From Caenorhabditis elegans (taxonomy: Eukaryota; Nematoda; Chromadorea; Rhabditida; Rhabditidae), in contig NC_003282.8 in assembly GCF_000002985.6 (NCBI RefSeq), positions 3,534,001-3,598,000 on the forward strand: 64,000 bases of DNA, in the 5' to 3' direction. Below, piece after piece: positions 34,015-45,997 of the stretch (position 1 is its first letter; each line of letters starts with the position of its first letter). The notes below the pieces were generated by a model that did not search any database, was not told the DNA's origin, and saw only the letters and a program-made list of their open reading frames with translations. A program made the position numbers and the translations under genes.

Positions 34015-34509
34015 TGCCTACATGCCTTCATGCCTACATGCCCACATGCCTACATGCCTACATGCCTACTTGCCAACATGCCTACATGCCCACATGCCTA
34101 CATGCCTACATGCCTACATGCCTACATGCCTACATGCCTACATGCCTACATGCCTACATGCCTACATGTCTACATGCCTACATGCCTACATGCCTACATG
34201 CCTACATGCCTACATGCCTACATGCCTACATGCCTATATGCATACATGTTTGCATTCCTTCATGCCTACATGCCTACATGCCTACATGACCACATGCCTA
34301 CATGCCTACATGCCTACTTGCCAACATGCCTACATGCCCACATGCCTACATGCCTACATGCCTACATGCCTACATGCCTACATGCCTACATGCCTATATG
34401 CATACATGTTTGCATGCCTTCATGCCTACATGCCTACATGCCTTCATTCCTACATGTCTACATGCCTACATGCATACATGTTTGCATGCCTACATGCCTA
34501 CATGCCTAC
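34015..34509. repeat. 8-bp minisatellite (CATGCCTA)n
   Basis: About 60 copies of CATGCCTA with point variants (CATGCCCA, CTTGCCAA, CATGTTTG). All three forward frames stay open for most of the array because an 8-base unit cycles through the frames and holds no stop; the resulting MPTCLHAY peptides are artefacts. Variant blocks repeat in order: CATGCCCACATGCC...CTTGCCAACATGCC at about 34035-34095 recurs at about 34290-34345, and TATATGCATACATGTTTGCA recurs near 34234, 34395 and 34470. Confidence 0.95.
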
Positions 34510-34708
34510 CCCCGAACTTTGCTCTTTTCTCATCTATTGTGCTCTTTTTTGTGACACACATTTTGGCAGATTCGAGGGGTAGTACTTGTGCAAACACTAT
34601 CAATATATCAATTACCTATTGGCACTTTGCTCATTGAGCAATCAATTCATTTATTTTAGTTTTGTTGTTCGGTGACACTTTTTTCTTAATTTTTTGAATC
34701 TTTTCAGT

Positions 34709-34902
34709 AGGGCTTCTATGTAAAAACGCCTACCAAAACGCCTGCCGTGCCTTCCTCGCGCCTCCTGTATAGTGTGGCGCGGAACCCAAGAAGTGTCGGC
34801 CGCGGCTTGTCGCCATAGTGTAGGCGAGAGACCGGCATGAGGCAGGCATGTTGAAGGCAGGCAACAGGCCCTGAAACCGCGCCTGCCTCCCATGGAAACC
34901 CT
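34709..34902. repeat. MITE family E copy 3
   Basis: Left end TAGGGCTTCTATGTAAAAACG; right end CCATGGAAACCCTA is inverted, with TA at both borders. The interior is GC-rich with direct GCCTGCC units. It ends 22 bases before the otopetrin ATG, so it forms the immediate 5' flank of that gene. Confidence 0.7.
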
Positions 34903-34924
34903 AATTTTCAGCACGATATTTCAG

Positions 34925-37900
34925 ATGACACGGCCAGATTCTATAGAATTGGATAGTATTTGCGAAGCAGGGGATTCCATGGATGATTTGAGGGTGAGTG
35001 AAGCTTTGGCCAGAAAATTCAGAAAAAAAAAGTCACATTTTTAAAATGTTTCAAAATTTACTAATTTCAGGAAATACTATCACATACTGAAACAACTCCA
35101 ACTCGAACGCTTCCAACGAGATTTGAGAGAATGGCCAGTCAGATGACTTGCCCTGTAATTTCAGAAGAGGCTAGCTTTGGTGGGTTATAACTATTTTTAG
35201 ATGATAGGTGTGAAAAAGTTGTCAACTGACAAGTTGCAGGAAATTTTGTGGGTAATATTTTGTAAATTTAAAATGTTTTGATTGTGAAAAGAATTCCAAA
35301 AAAAGTTTTTTTGGACATAAGGCTTGAAAAACTTTTTAAAAAATATTTCTTAATTTCATCGAAACCTTCCTCAATCAAAGAATATTTTTTGCGTGTTTCA
35401 TGTTTGGAGTGCTCTTTTCTCTATGCTCGAGGGATCATGTACGACATGATATTTGTGTTGTCTTTCCCCCTCCTTATAATATTGACCATTGAAAAAACAG
35501 GTTCTTTTCGTGTGCCAACCGATCTTTCGGCTTCTGCCAAAAAAATGGCCCCTTTACTTGTGTGTCTGCTCCTGTTCAACGGAGTACGTCATTTTTTACA
35601 CGTATTACTTTTTTTTACCAAAAAAAGTGAAAAACCTCGGAAATTTGAGGTTTTCAAATAAGTTTGGCTGGAATTTAAAATTTTAATTTTAATTTAATTT
35701 TTTTTGTTTTAATTCACACAAAAACCCATCCCGGAGGTGCATACTTTCTTTGGTCAACATTCAGTTTTTTTTGTTTCAATTCGTTTCAATTGTGGTATCG
35801 TATTGTATATGAAAACATAAGAAACATACACCCTTTTTTTCATTCTTATTGAATTTCAATTTTTGTCCATACAGTTTGGAATGAAAAAACTAACTTTTAA
35901 GCAATTGAAAAAAAAACCAAAAATTGTGGAAAAAATTGCATTCAAAAATATATTTTGGCTGAAAGTTTGAATTTTCTGGTTTATAAACCACGAAATTCCC
36001 ATGTTTTTTTAACAATTTTTTCTTAGCTCGCCTGTTATGATCAGTTGACCGGTGTTATTGACCCCCGCAACCGGGTGCTAAGCTCCGTTCGCACTGACCA
36101 TTTGCTCTTTCTCAGAAGCTTGCTCCCCCTCCACCGTCCGTGGTAATACCCAATTCACGGTTCCCCTGTATATGAACAATTGAATGCGAATTTATCGACA
36201 AAAAGCACATGGAATTATGCTCCTTGTGCTCCGCTCTCCGAGAGGGAAATTTTGGAAAACCGGTGTGCAACCTCCGACCCTCGGCTAGACCTGTCATTTT
36301 CTTAGCGGTTTTTTTTGGAAATTTTTGATTGATATGATCTCATTATTTGCGAATTTTTGAGATTTGTGAATTTTTGTAGTTCTAGAAATTTTAATTTTTT
36401 TTTTCCGAAAATTTTTTTTGGTTAGAAAACTTTTTTGAATTTTGGATGAAATTTATGTTTTTTTTTATTTCAAAAAATCAAAAATGTTGAGAAAAAAAAT
36501 TCCCAATTTTTAAATATTTTTCCATGAAAAACTATATTTAAAAAAAAGCCAAATTTTATACAAAAAGTTTAAGCTGTACCCACTTCGGACCACGCCCATA
36601 CAATTTAAATTTCATGCAAATTAAAAATTCCTAAAAATGTTCAAATTTTTTCAAATTTTTCTTAAGTTTTATCAATTTTTCCAAATTTTCCCTCCTAAAA
36701 AATAATTGAAAAATTCAGGTGGTGAACCAGACCGTCCCCTGAGCCGTTGCCTATCTGAAATCCGGCCGGCTCCGCTACCAAATCCACGTCATCAGTCACC
36801 CCGCCGCTTCTCCCTTTTCCGAAGGCCGTCGGCTTCTCGGGGTACTGTAGATCGGCGGGCTTCCGGGGAATTTACGACAGCTTGGCTGAAAACCTCGAAT
36901 TTTGAGTAAGTTTTTTTTCTGATTGTGAGGTGTTGAGTTGGAAAATGGACTGGAACTATCCGAATATTTTTTAATTCCCATCAAAAAATTGGCAAGTTTT
37001 TACTAGAATTTTCCTGGAAAACATTTTTGTAAATTTTAATTTTTCAGCTTGCGACAAGGGGTCGAAGAGCCGGAAGAGCAGCAAGAACCAGAAGAAGCTA
37101 TGGGAGTGCCGACAGTGAGCCTTTTTTTTTTTTGAAAAACGTCCTATCACTTCGAGGAAAAAAATTGCGCTCTTTTTTAAATTTAATATTTTGCATTTTG
37201 CCAATTAAAAATTTTTTCAAGAGAAAAAAGAGAAATTCCCAGAAATTCCTAAAAATCTAGATTATCAAAAAAAAATTTCAACTACCAAAGTATTTAAAAA
37301 TAAATTCTTTCTTTCTGGTTAACATATTTCATTTAATTTCCCCTACCACATAGTTATAACTCAAAAATTAATTTTCCCAGCAAGCCGACCAACTGGACCA
37401 TGTACGCTTTACGAGCGGTATTGAACGACCAGTTCAGGTAATAAAACGTGCTCTAGAATAAACATAATTTAAAAAAACCGAATTTTTTCAGCTAACAAGA
37501 ATTGATTCAAACTACTCGATTAGTGAAAACGAGGAGGAAAGCGAAAATGGGTCGACACTGGATATTGACAAGACTCCCGAGTCTGCAGAAACCACTTGGC
37601 TTAGGGATAAAAAGGCAAAGTACGTACGTAGGTTTAAAAAACAGTGAAATAATATTTTCGGATAAATTGGCAAAAAAAATGGGGGAAATATTTTATAAAA
37701 TTTTTGAGAATTAATTTTTAAAATTTCAAAAAACATTTTGAAAGTTGGTGATTGACAAATTTTTCAGCCAATGTTTTGTGTAATAAGTAGTTTTTCAAAA
37801 AAGCAAATTTTATAAAACATTATTCAAATTCAACTTGATTGAAAATTGCTCAAAAAAGTTCAAGTAACTACCGAGATATGCCAAGTTTAACAATTTGAGC

Positions 37901-40900
37901 TCAAAATACCTACTACAGACTTTAAGCGGTTGCCTACAGACAATTTGTACAAAAAATCATTTTAAACATTTTAACAATTTAAAAGTTGCATCTTGTAAAC
38001 TCGCCAAGTCAAGACAGTTTTAAAAAATAGCTGTAAAAATACCTACACTAAACTTCAAACCTGCATATCTCCGCGGAGCTGGGAGCTACGAAGGATTTGT
38101 CCACTGACAAAGTATAGAACATTTGGTGAACAATAATTTGTTAGTTAATAATATTTTCAAAACTTTGAAGCTCATATAATATATGGGAGTTTTAAGTTTT
38201 TGACTTTTGTGAAAAACTAGCAGAATTTCGAACAGTTGTATATCCGCGTAAAAATTAGTTATCACAAAAATGTCAACTGAGACCACTGTTCAAATTTCAT
38301 GCTCTTCCACTTTTTCCGGGTTCAAAATTTAACCAAAATTCTACAGTACTACTAAATACCATCTTGTTCTTCCCTCAATTCTTACGCCCCTACCAATCCT
38401 ATAATTAGCACTACTTTCAAAGAGAGCGAAGAATATTCAGAAGATGTTCCGCTGATCATTCTTTCTCATTCAACTAATAGTAGTATTTACCAAAATGTCT
38501 TTTCAACAAGACATACATCTCACAACTAGACGCAATCCAGTGAAAGCTGAGGCGGCTTCCCCGATGGGAAGAAGCCTCCGCTCACTGTTTCAGTCGGCCA
38601 TGATGAGACTGTTGTCGGTGGCGGAGAACGCGGGTCCTAGTGCTAGGTTTGTGGTGCTTTTGTCATATCTTCTTGTATATTGGAGTTATAAAAAATTATT
38701 AGCTAAGATGATATTGTGCATAAAATGTTCTACTATTTGTCAATTGACAACTTTCTAATAACTTCTCCGCGGAGATGTGCTTCGTTGAAGTTTGGCTTAA
38801 CTTATATTATTTCAAACATTAATATCTCGTGGAATATTAGAGATATTAAAAATTGTTAAATGTCATAATATTGTTCATAAAATTTGTTGCATGTTGTTAG
38901 TGAGCAATTTTTGATAGCTTCTTTCTCCGCGGAGATATGGGTAATAAAGTTGGAAAATAGTTTCTGTTCTTTTTTTTTTTTGGCTTTTGTCTTAATTTTT
39001 CAAACCTCCATATCTTATTGAGTATCAAAGTTATCAAAGAAAATTTAATAAACAAAAAATTTCTTATAAAATTGTCTACATTTTGTGAGTTGACAAATTT
39101 TCGCTCAATAAAATTTGTAAAGTATTGTTGTTTTTCCAAATTCAACTTTTGAAACTTTTATATCTCCTTCAATATTAAAGTTATTAACAAAATGTCAATT
39201 AACAATTTAAAATACATAAAAATTTTCTACATTTTTATAATTTGCAACTTTTTGATAACTATTGTGCCCGCGGAGATATAGGCTTTTAAAGCTGCGGTGC
39301 GGGGTGGGGGGGGGGGGGGGGTAGTCATGTTTTGGGGAGTGGTACTGTAGCCTTCGTGGTTTAGAAGTACAACTTTAAGACTGAAAATGAATTTTCACGT
39401 TAAAAATAATTAAAAATGGTAAAATTCGAAAGAAACTGGTTTTTTTTTGAAATTTTTTTTTAAATAAAAAACATTTCCAAAAAAAAAATTTTCTTTTGGA
39501 AAGTTTTTTCCACTAAATTAACTTTAAAATTCCAAATCTAATTGAATATTTCTAGAACATCACTACTCACAGCATGTACAGTATTCTACGCACTGTTCTT
39601 AACCATTTTCTCACTGGTACTCGAGCTGGCTCACTTGCTCAATGATGAGGAATCCCGGAAGCTGAACAAGAAGGATATTGTGAGTTGTAGCCGGAAATAT
39701 GCCAGAAAACTAGATAATCGGCAATTAGACCCTTTTTGAGGATTTTCGGCAAATTAAAAAAATTTCAAAGTTTTTTTTTTCCATTTTTAGATATTTGGCC
39801 TATACATGTATGGCGGGTCTCTGTTGTTCTTTTTCTACATGTACATTGTCCTACTACTCAACCCAAGATGGTATTCAACTATGGAATATTTGAAGGTATG
39901 CTTGAATTTTTCCAAGAAATTCATTCGTTACCGTCATATGTATTTAAGGAAAATCCATAACTTTTCATAATTTTAGAAAAAAAATCGAGGAACTCTGGAA
40001 AAATGTTCACCCAAAAAATGTTCAACCAATAGTCGTCAAAAAATCAATATTAGAATTCCAAAAATCAATAACTTCCAGAAACTCTTCGGAATCTGCAGAA
40101 CCAGTCCCAAAGTTGCTCCATCCTCAGACTCCCTCAGCTCAGCTGCGGCGACAGTCCGGAAAGTGACCCACAGTAGTCCGTCGGCGGGCAGTTTATTTCT
40201 GAGATTGGGCTCTGTCGGTAAGAATATTTGGTTGGATTTTTTCTAGTTTATCGACTATTTTTGCAGTTTTCGGTGTGACCGGAGTGGTTTACTACGCGTT
40301 TCTGGTATTTCTCTGTGAGCTCGACCCGAATTGCTCAGCGCTGTCCACCTCGTTGGATGTCTGCGCGATTCTGTTCATTTTCATCCAAATGCACTTTATT
40401 TTTTGCAATTGGAAATTATCGATTACCGGGTCACATATGGTGGCGAGGGTTGGTACCATGCATTTAGTCGCGGCAAACTTATGGACATGGATTCGTTATG
40501 TTCTTATGGAGGAGGGCGTCATGGAGAAGGAAATTAGGTTAGTTCTGAAAATTGCCTATTTTTGTTCGTTTTTTGCCATTTTTTGCCAGTTTTGCCTGAT
40601 TGAGCCCCTCCAAAGCGCTTTACTAATATTTTGGCTGTTTTAGACAAAATTCTGCCAAATTTTACCCCGACTGTCTAATTTTTACCTTTTTGCCCACTTT
40701 TGGCCGGTGAAGGTATCGTCAATTTTTGCCCAATTTGTGCCCGAAAGTCCAATTTTTCTTTTTTTTTTTGCCCGTTTTTTTGGCCGATATATTGGGTTTT
40801 TCCCGTTTTGACCAATTTCTGACCGATTTTTTTCCGATGCTCTAATTATTTCTTTTTTGACGGTTTTTCGGTTTCCCCCGTTTTAGTTCATTTCCTATCC

Positions 40901-43630
40901 GATTTTTCTTTGTTTTTGACCAGTTTCTGCCCAATTTTTGCTCTCATTTCTGTCCAATTGTCCAATTTCTGCCCATATTTAATCATTTTCAGAGAAGTGT
41001 TCAACCACCGCCCGCCGGGCCATAACTATATGCGGAGCAACTCCTCCGACTCGTCGTCCTCCGCCGAAAACTCAATGGAGCAATTTTTGGGAGACGGCTC
41101 ACATGAAGATGAGCATTTTGAGAAGAAAATTATGCCTGGCAGTTGTCAAGCTGTTGAGTGTATTTTGGGTGAGTTTTTTTTGAGAACTCCAAAAATAATT
41201 TTATTGGAAATTCGAACAAATTTGTTTTTAATTTCAAATCATCAATTTTTCAGGAAGTATGTCAGAAATAATGTTCACCTCAATTGTCGAGTACTCCTTA
41301 ATAGCCGCGGCGGTCATGTACATTGTCTGGAGGAATATTGGTGAGAACCTAACAAGAGAAAATTTCAATATCTTCGAGAAAATTTGAGATTTCAAAAACT
41401 TGTTAACTAACATTTTCTAAACTACATTTTGTTAGTTGACAACTTTTTGATAGCTATTCTAGCTGATAAGTTATATCAGTTTTACTTACATTTCACGATT
41501 TTATATTTTTGTAGGCCGCCAAGACCAGGGCTCCACCTATGTTAAGCGAAAGCACCAAATCCGTGTAGATTGCTCCAAAACTACTACTGGACTATTTCTG
41601 GGTCTAGCTTTCTTGGCAGTAACATTCACTTCAATGGTGGTTTATTATGGATTCACTATGATGAATAAGTCACAGAGCGCGGCGTTCGTCTACGCGTTTA
41701 CTGACATGTTTCAGGTAAGAGGGTGTAACTTGGGAACTAGATGGGCTAGGGGAAAATTGTTGACTGATAAAATGTGTAACACTTTATGATAAATAAATTG
41801 ATAGTTGACAACTTTTTGATAGCTATTACAGTAAAGGAGATATATCAGTTTTTTTTCCAAAGGTGGCGCCGTTTGAAATTTTGTTATTACTTTGACCTAG
41901 CATAACTCTGCTCATTTCAGCTTTCTTATAATTTTGCCAACAAGATATTTAAAATTTAATTTTACACATTTCACAAGTTGACAGCTTCTTTCTAACTCTC
42001 ACCATTCAAAAGTTATGCGACTTTCTAATTTTTTAAATAATTTTTCCAGTACGTCCTCTCAACAATCGGAGTTCTCACCGCTATCTATCAAATGCGAGCT
42101 CTCAAATATTTCAATAAAAAGACGAAATTACAAAATTCGGATCAAGAACTGTTGGATCAAATTTTGCTTTCAATTGGTTTAGTCGGAGAGCTAATTTATT
42201 CCGTAGCTGGACTCGTCGGGCTCACCGGAGAGAAGCAGTGGACCAATTTTTCATTTATCTTGCTTTTTGTGCATATTTTTAGGCTTATTCAGGTGTGTTT
42301 ATGGGCTTGTTGTAATAATGCAATAGAAAAAAGTTTAAAATGAATTGAAAATTGAAAAAAATCATTTGAAAAATCATTATTGGAAAACAATTTCCAATTT
42401 TTTTAAAAATTTCAATATTTCCTTTAAAATTTAAAAATTCAAACAAGAAAATTATTTACCGATGACTTCGAATTTTTGGTTACGGTACTCGGTGTTTGCG
42501 TACTCCCCGAGCTACCGTACTCCCCCGCGAAATTCAAATTTAAAGCCAAACCTCGAGAAAAAAGGATTTTAAGAGTTTTTAAGAGAGAAATTATTATTTT
42601 GAAAATTTGGTAAATAGTATTTAGAAAGCAAATTTTAAAACAAATTTTGGAAAAACATTCCAGTTTGTTTAAATAAAATTTTTCAATTCAGAATTTCCTT
42701 TGAAATTTAAATATCAAACTCAAAAATTTTGAACTCAATTTATGACTTCCAAATCTAGATGTGAAAATTACCGGTAAATTTAAAATTTTGGCTGCTGTAC
42801 TCGGTGTTTGCGTACGATTCAAGAGTGAAATTGCATGGAGAATTCAAATTTTTACATAAAAATCTTCTAAAATGATTTTCAGGTTGGCACCCAAACGTTC
42901 CTATTACACGTGGCAAGAAGTGTCCGAATGGGATGTGAGCATCGAGAGGCTCAACCTGGAAAGCAGGCGATTACGTTTTTGCTCACTGCGAATTTAGCCA
43001 TATTTTTCATGAATTTATTTGAAAGTGAAAAAGCGGGAGTTTCTGAGATGATCATTGGTGAGTGGTTTTGAAGTATTTTTTAAAATTTAATTTTTTTTAA
43101 AATTGAAATTAAATTAATTTTTTTTTCAAAAATTTTAAAAATGCTATAACTTTTTAACAAATAATGATATTAAAAAATTGAAAAAATGATAATCTGTAGC
43201 AAATTTAATTTTCTACAATTTACTAGTTAAAAATTTTTTAATAGCGTTTACCGTTAGCAAGTTATGCTAGTTTTTGTCGAACCAGTCAGTTTTTGTTCTA
43301 AAAATGCTTCTAACTCAGAGGATCCTTCAGATATCAAAAAGTTGTCAACTTACAAAATATTGCAAATTCTATTTTTTACAACAACCTAGTTGATAACTTT
43401 TCGATAACTCTTGTCTCCACCTAGATACCCCAAAAAATGTTCCAAAAATTCCAGAATACTACGGAAAGCGCTCGTGGGTCTTCCTTGTGCGAAGCTTCTC
43501 CCCACTCACCATTTTCTACCGATTCCACAGCTCTGTGTGCTTCGCCGAGATCTGGAAAAACGTATACGCTGCTAAAACTCATCTGGTGCACAACTCGGCA
43601 ACCTCCACAGCTACTCCTATTAATATTTAA
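34925..43630 (+). CDS. Otopetrin-like proton channel
   Basis: Exons: 34925-34993, 35071-35179, 36719-36905, 37048-37114, 37381-37437, 37492-37627, 38481-38646, 39556-39679, 39791-39895, 40079-40217, 40267-40537, 40993-41168, 41254-41340, 41515-41714, 42050-42292, 42883-43057, 43455-43630 (828 residues). Otopetrins are twelve-helix proton-selective channels of the plasma membrane, conserved from worms to mammals. Family marks: MHLVAANLWTWIRYVL, a Ser-rich loop before CILG, GSMSEIMFTSIVEYSLIA, ITFLLTANLAIFFMNLFES and the end SPLTIFYRFHSSVCFAEIWK. A cytoplasmic N-terminus of about 260 residues precedes helix one (TACTVFYALFLTIFSLVLEL) and is rich in Arg, Ser, Pro and acidic stretches. The ATG directly follows ATATTTCAG, so it is probably trans-spliced. 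The join from 37627 to 38481 is the weakest: it needs a TAC|GTAGGT donor and an AATAG acceptor. ATG 38495 in the same frame could instead start a short isoform. Confidence 0.9.
36027..36305. other. GC-richer block inside an otopetrin intron
   Basis: A block of about 280 bases with balanced composition stands out in a 1.5-kb A/T-rich intron. It holds short inverted pairs (ACCGGTGTTATTGAC with CAACCGGGT; CCGTCCGTGG with CCAATTCACGG). No splice-framed exon fits the host gene, and the minus-strand open stretch has no family match I recognise. A structured RNA, an old transposon remnant or a regulatory element are all possible. Confidence 0.35.
39306..39321 (+). repeat. 16-base G tract
   Basis: An uninterrupted run of 16 G, preceded by GCGGGGT, on the coding strand of an otopetrin intron. 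Such tracts can form G-quadruplex structures. In C. elegans, poly-G runs of this size are deletion-prone when the DOG-1/FANCJ helicase is absent (established knowledge). Confidence 0.9.
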
Positions 43631-44502
43631 TTTTTTTTTGTTTTTCGAAAAAAATTCGAACAATTTTTTTTGGTATTTTTAATTTTGTTCTATTTGTAAA
43701 ATGTCAACGATGTTCTTTTTGTTACGGGTTTTCTGGATTATGAACCTATTTTTAATGAAAAGTTTGTATATAGTTCTAAGATTTTATAATGATTTTTGAA
43801 AATTGGAAAAAAAAAGTTGGAGGCTTACTTTAGGCTTTCTTAGGCTCAGTCTTAGGCCTACTCAGACTTAAACTTAGGCTTAGGTTTAAGCTTAGTCATA
43901 TGCCTACTTAGGCTAAGGCTTAGGTTTAGGCTGAGCCTTAAGCTTAAGCTAAGGATTAAGCGTAGGCTTTTGGATCATTTTGGGTCTAAAAAAAGCAAAG
44001 TCTCAAAGTTCGGTACTCCACCTTTAATACAAATAATTAATACAAAATCAGAGTATAAAAATGTAAGAAAAATACAATTTTTTGGTCGAATTCCATGATT
44101 ACATATAAGTGGCAAAAACTGAGTAATTGTCCCTTTTTGCCAGTAAATAAAAAAATTTCAAAATTTTTTTGTTCAATTTTATTATGATATTTGACCAGTT
44201 TGGCACCGAAGGAGTAGTGTTTTACACTTTCCCCATTGCAATATTGGCGCTATTCCACCTTCAATAAATGTTAGCTGGAGCCTAATTTTGGCCTAATTCT
44301 CCAAAAAGCCTAAATTCTCCAAAATTGTTTAGTAAAGAATGTTCCATACCTCGGCCCTGTTTCCCACTACCAAGTGATTTATTGCAGGTTGGTACATTTT
44401 CTCTGTTCTCTCTTCCTCCTCTCCTCTCCACCAATTTCGAGTGTCATTCGTATTCCAAGGGCGACTGTGTGCTGCCCAATTCTTTGATTTTATCGATTTT
44501 TT
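43631..44502. other. Otopetrin 3' flank with telomere-type repeats
   Basis: 43814-43980 carries at least a dozen TTAGGC-type units, mostly degenerate (CTTAGGCTTAGGTTTAAGC). The rest is A/T-rich with no exon I can support. A small gene begins at 44503. Confidence 0.65.
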
Positions 44503-45142
44503 ATGGATTCTACTGATATTTTTCTTCGACCTGGTCTATATTTACGATATGGAATGTATTGTAGCCGAATCACAAATTGCGTAAGTTATACATACGATTT
44601 ATTCTGACAATATAAAAATGTTCAGCTTAATTGGAAACTTCGGAGATATGCAATGCATAGTAGCAGAACATGTATAGATTTTATAAGATTAAAAGGACAA
44701 CATAGTGTTATAATGGCTGCCCAATTCTGGAGTAGTGGTAGGTCCAAGATTGCAGCTAGGAACAAGATTGCAGCTAGATACGCAGACAGTTAGACAGATT
44801 GTCGATCTCGACTCCGTCATTGACCCAAATTGCCTCAATGTGTGCCTGCTTCTCCTCATCCGTGAAATCGTCTCGTGGCCATCCGGATGTTGGAATGGAG
44901 ACTCTTCTTCCACCCGATCGAGTCCTGAACCTGCAACCAAGATCAATGCCTTCGCTGAAAGTAAGTGTAATAATAATAAGAGACGTAGACGTCGTTCGTT
45001 CTTTTTCGTTTAGCCTTACCCCATGCAATCTCAACAGGAACGATTCCAATCTGTACTTGACCACGATGATATGGACAAAGTTATGATGGAATCCCCAAGT
45101 CTTTTAAAACATATCGACCCATTGGAATATCACAAAATATAA
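44503..45142 (+). CDS. Small protein of unknown function
   Basis: Exons: 44503-44580, 44626-44737, 44794-44960, 45014-45142, giving 161 residues. Every join keeps phase with standard signals (TGC|GTAAGT, TTCAG; G|GTAGGT, GTTAG; AAA|GTAAGT, CGTTTAG). The protein starts MDSTDIFLRPGLYLRYGMYC, has a basic second part (LNWKLRRYAMHSSR), a middle rich in Ser and Cys, and an acidic C-terminus (DHDDMDKVMMESPSLLKHID). No signal peptide or membrane helix. The last exon is the best supported, with a stop followed at once by AATAAA. I recognise no domain. An alternative minus-strand reading of 44774-45064 exists but lacks a start. Function unknown. Confidence 0.55.
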
Positions 45143-45997
45143 TAAATCGCATTTAATGCATAATAGTTATATTGAAGTATGATGCGGTATTGAAGCACAT
45201 CTAACACATGCACTATAAACATTCGAACTTATTATTTAAAGCCGCATTGCCAAAAAAAAGTATTCTTTAACTAGTCGTGTAATTGTAAAAACAGTCTTTG
45301 TTATCTAATCTCCATGTCACCCAAATTAGTCAATAATTGTTAATTAGTCAAATTATATAATTTATAAAAAGCCATATAAACTAATGCCATTTAAAAAAAA
45401 AGAAAGTTTAAAGACACACAGAATATTAGACTCCACATATCATTTCAAGATTCTTTTACTGCATTTATTGTCATATCTCGATACCATGTCTCACCCAAAT
45501 TATTTTGTTTTTTAATAAACTTTTTATAATTTTTAATGGAATTTTCGATCTGGTTTACAACAATTTCCAAATTCAAAATACTTACAATTCTGGGGAAGTT
45601 AGAAATTGCTTTTATTATACAGATGCAGACAAATGCGCCTTTCGAAATCGATGTGCAAACGCGCTCCATCGTCAATAGCTCAGCCCAAAAATTGTTTCTC
45701 GTAAGTCATTAGCGGTTCATTTGTAAAATATGTTTCAAAAAATGAATCTGAATTCCCGGTCTTGACGCGAAAACTTTCGTTAAATGCGGAAATGTGTTTT
45801 CAAAGAGTATTGTAGTTTCCGGATATCGAGCTGTACATCTTCTTGCAAACCTCGCAAAATATCGATTTCCTATTTTTTTTGCATTCTAAAAACTCGAATT
45901 AATCATTTTTCTGTTGCCGAAAAAATAGTGCGCACAGAGAAGGTGCTCGAGACGACGAGACAGAATTGTCCGCGCAGTAATTTTTTTTTCGGGTAAA
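45143..45997. other. Intergenic region upstream of the zinc-finger gene
   Basis: A/T-rich to about 45.6 kb, then a more balanced 350 bases before the ATG at 45998, including AACGCGCTCCATCG at about 45658, the same motif that recurs in the sugar-transporter introns. No exon seen. Confidence 0.5.

Larger units (their letters stand above)
33815..34924. other. Intergenic region between chemoreceptor and otopetrin genes
   Basis: Consists mainly of the CATGCCTA minisatellite (34015-34509) and a family E MITE (34709-34902), with about 200 bases of ordinary A/T-rich DNA on each side. No gene seen. Confidence 0.7.

Noticed and set aside
34015..34509. Three overlapping long open frames encoding MPTCLHAY-type repeat proteins
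   Set aside because: They are an unavoidable product of an 8-base repeat without stop codons; no splice signals, composition or start context support translation.
34015..34509. Regular repeats as a possible CRISPR array
   Set aside because: The unit is 8 bases with no spacers, in a eukaryotic genome; it is a minisatellite.
44774..45064. Minus-strand gene opposite the 161-residue gene
   Set aside because: The frame has no Met and no acceptor at its start, while the plus strand gives four in-phase exons with good signals over the same interval.
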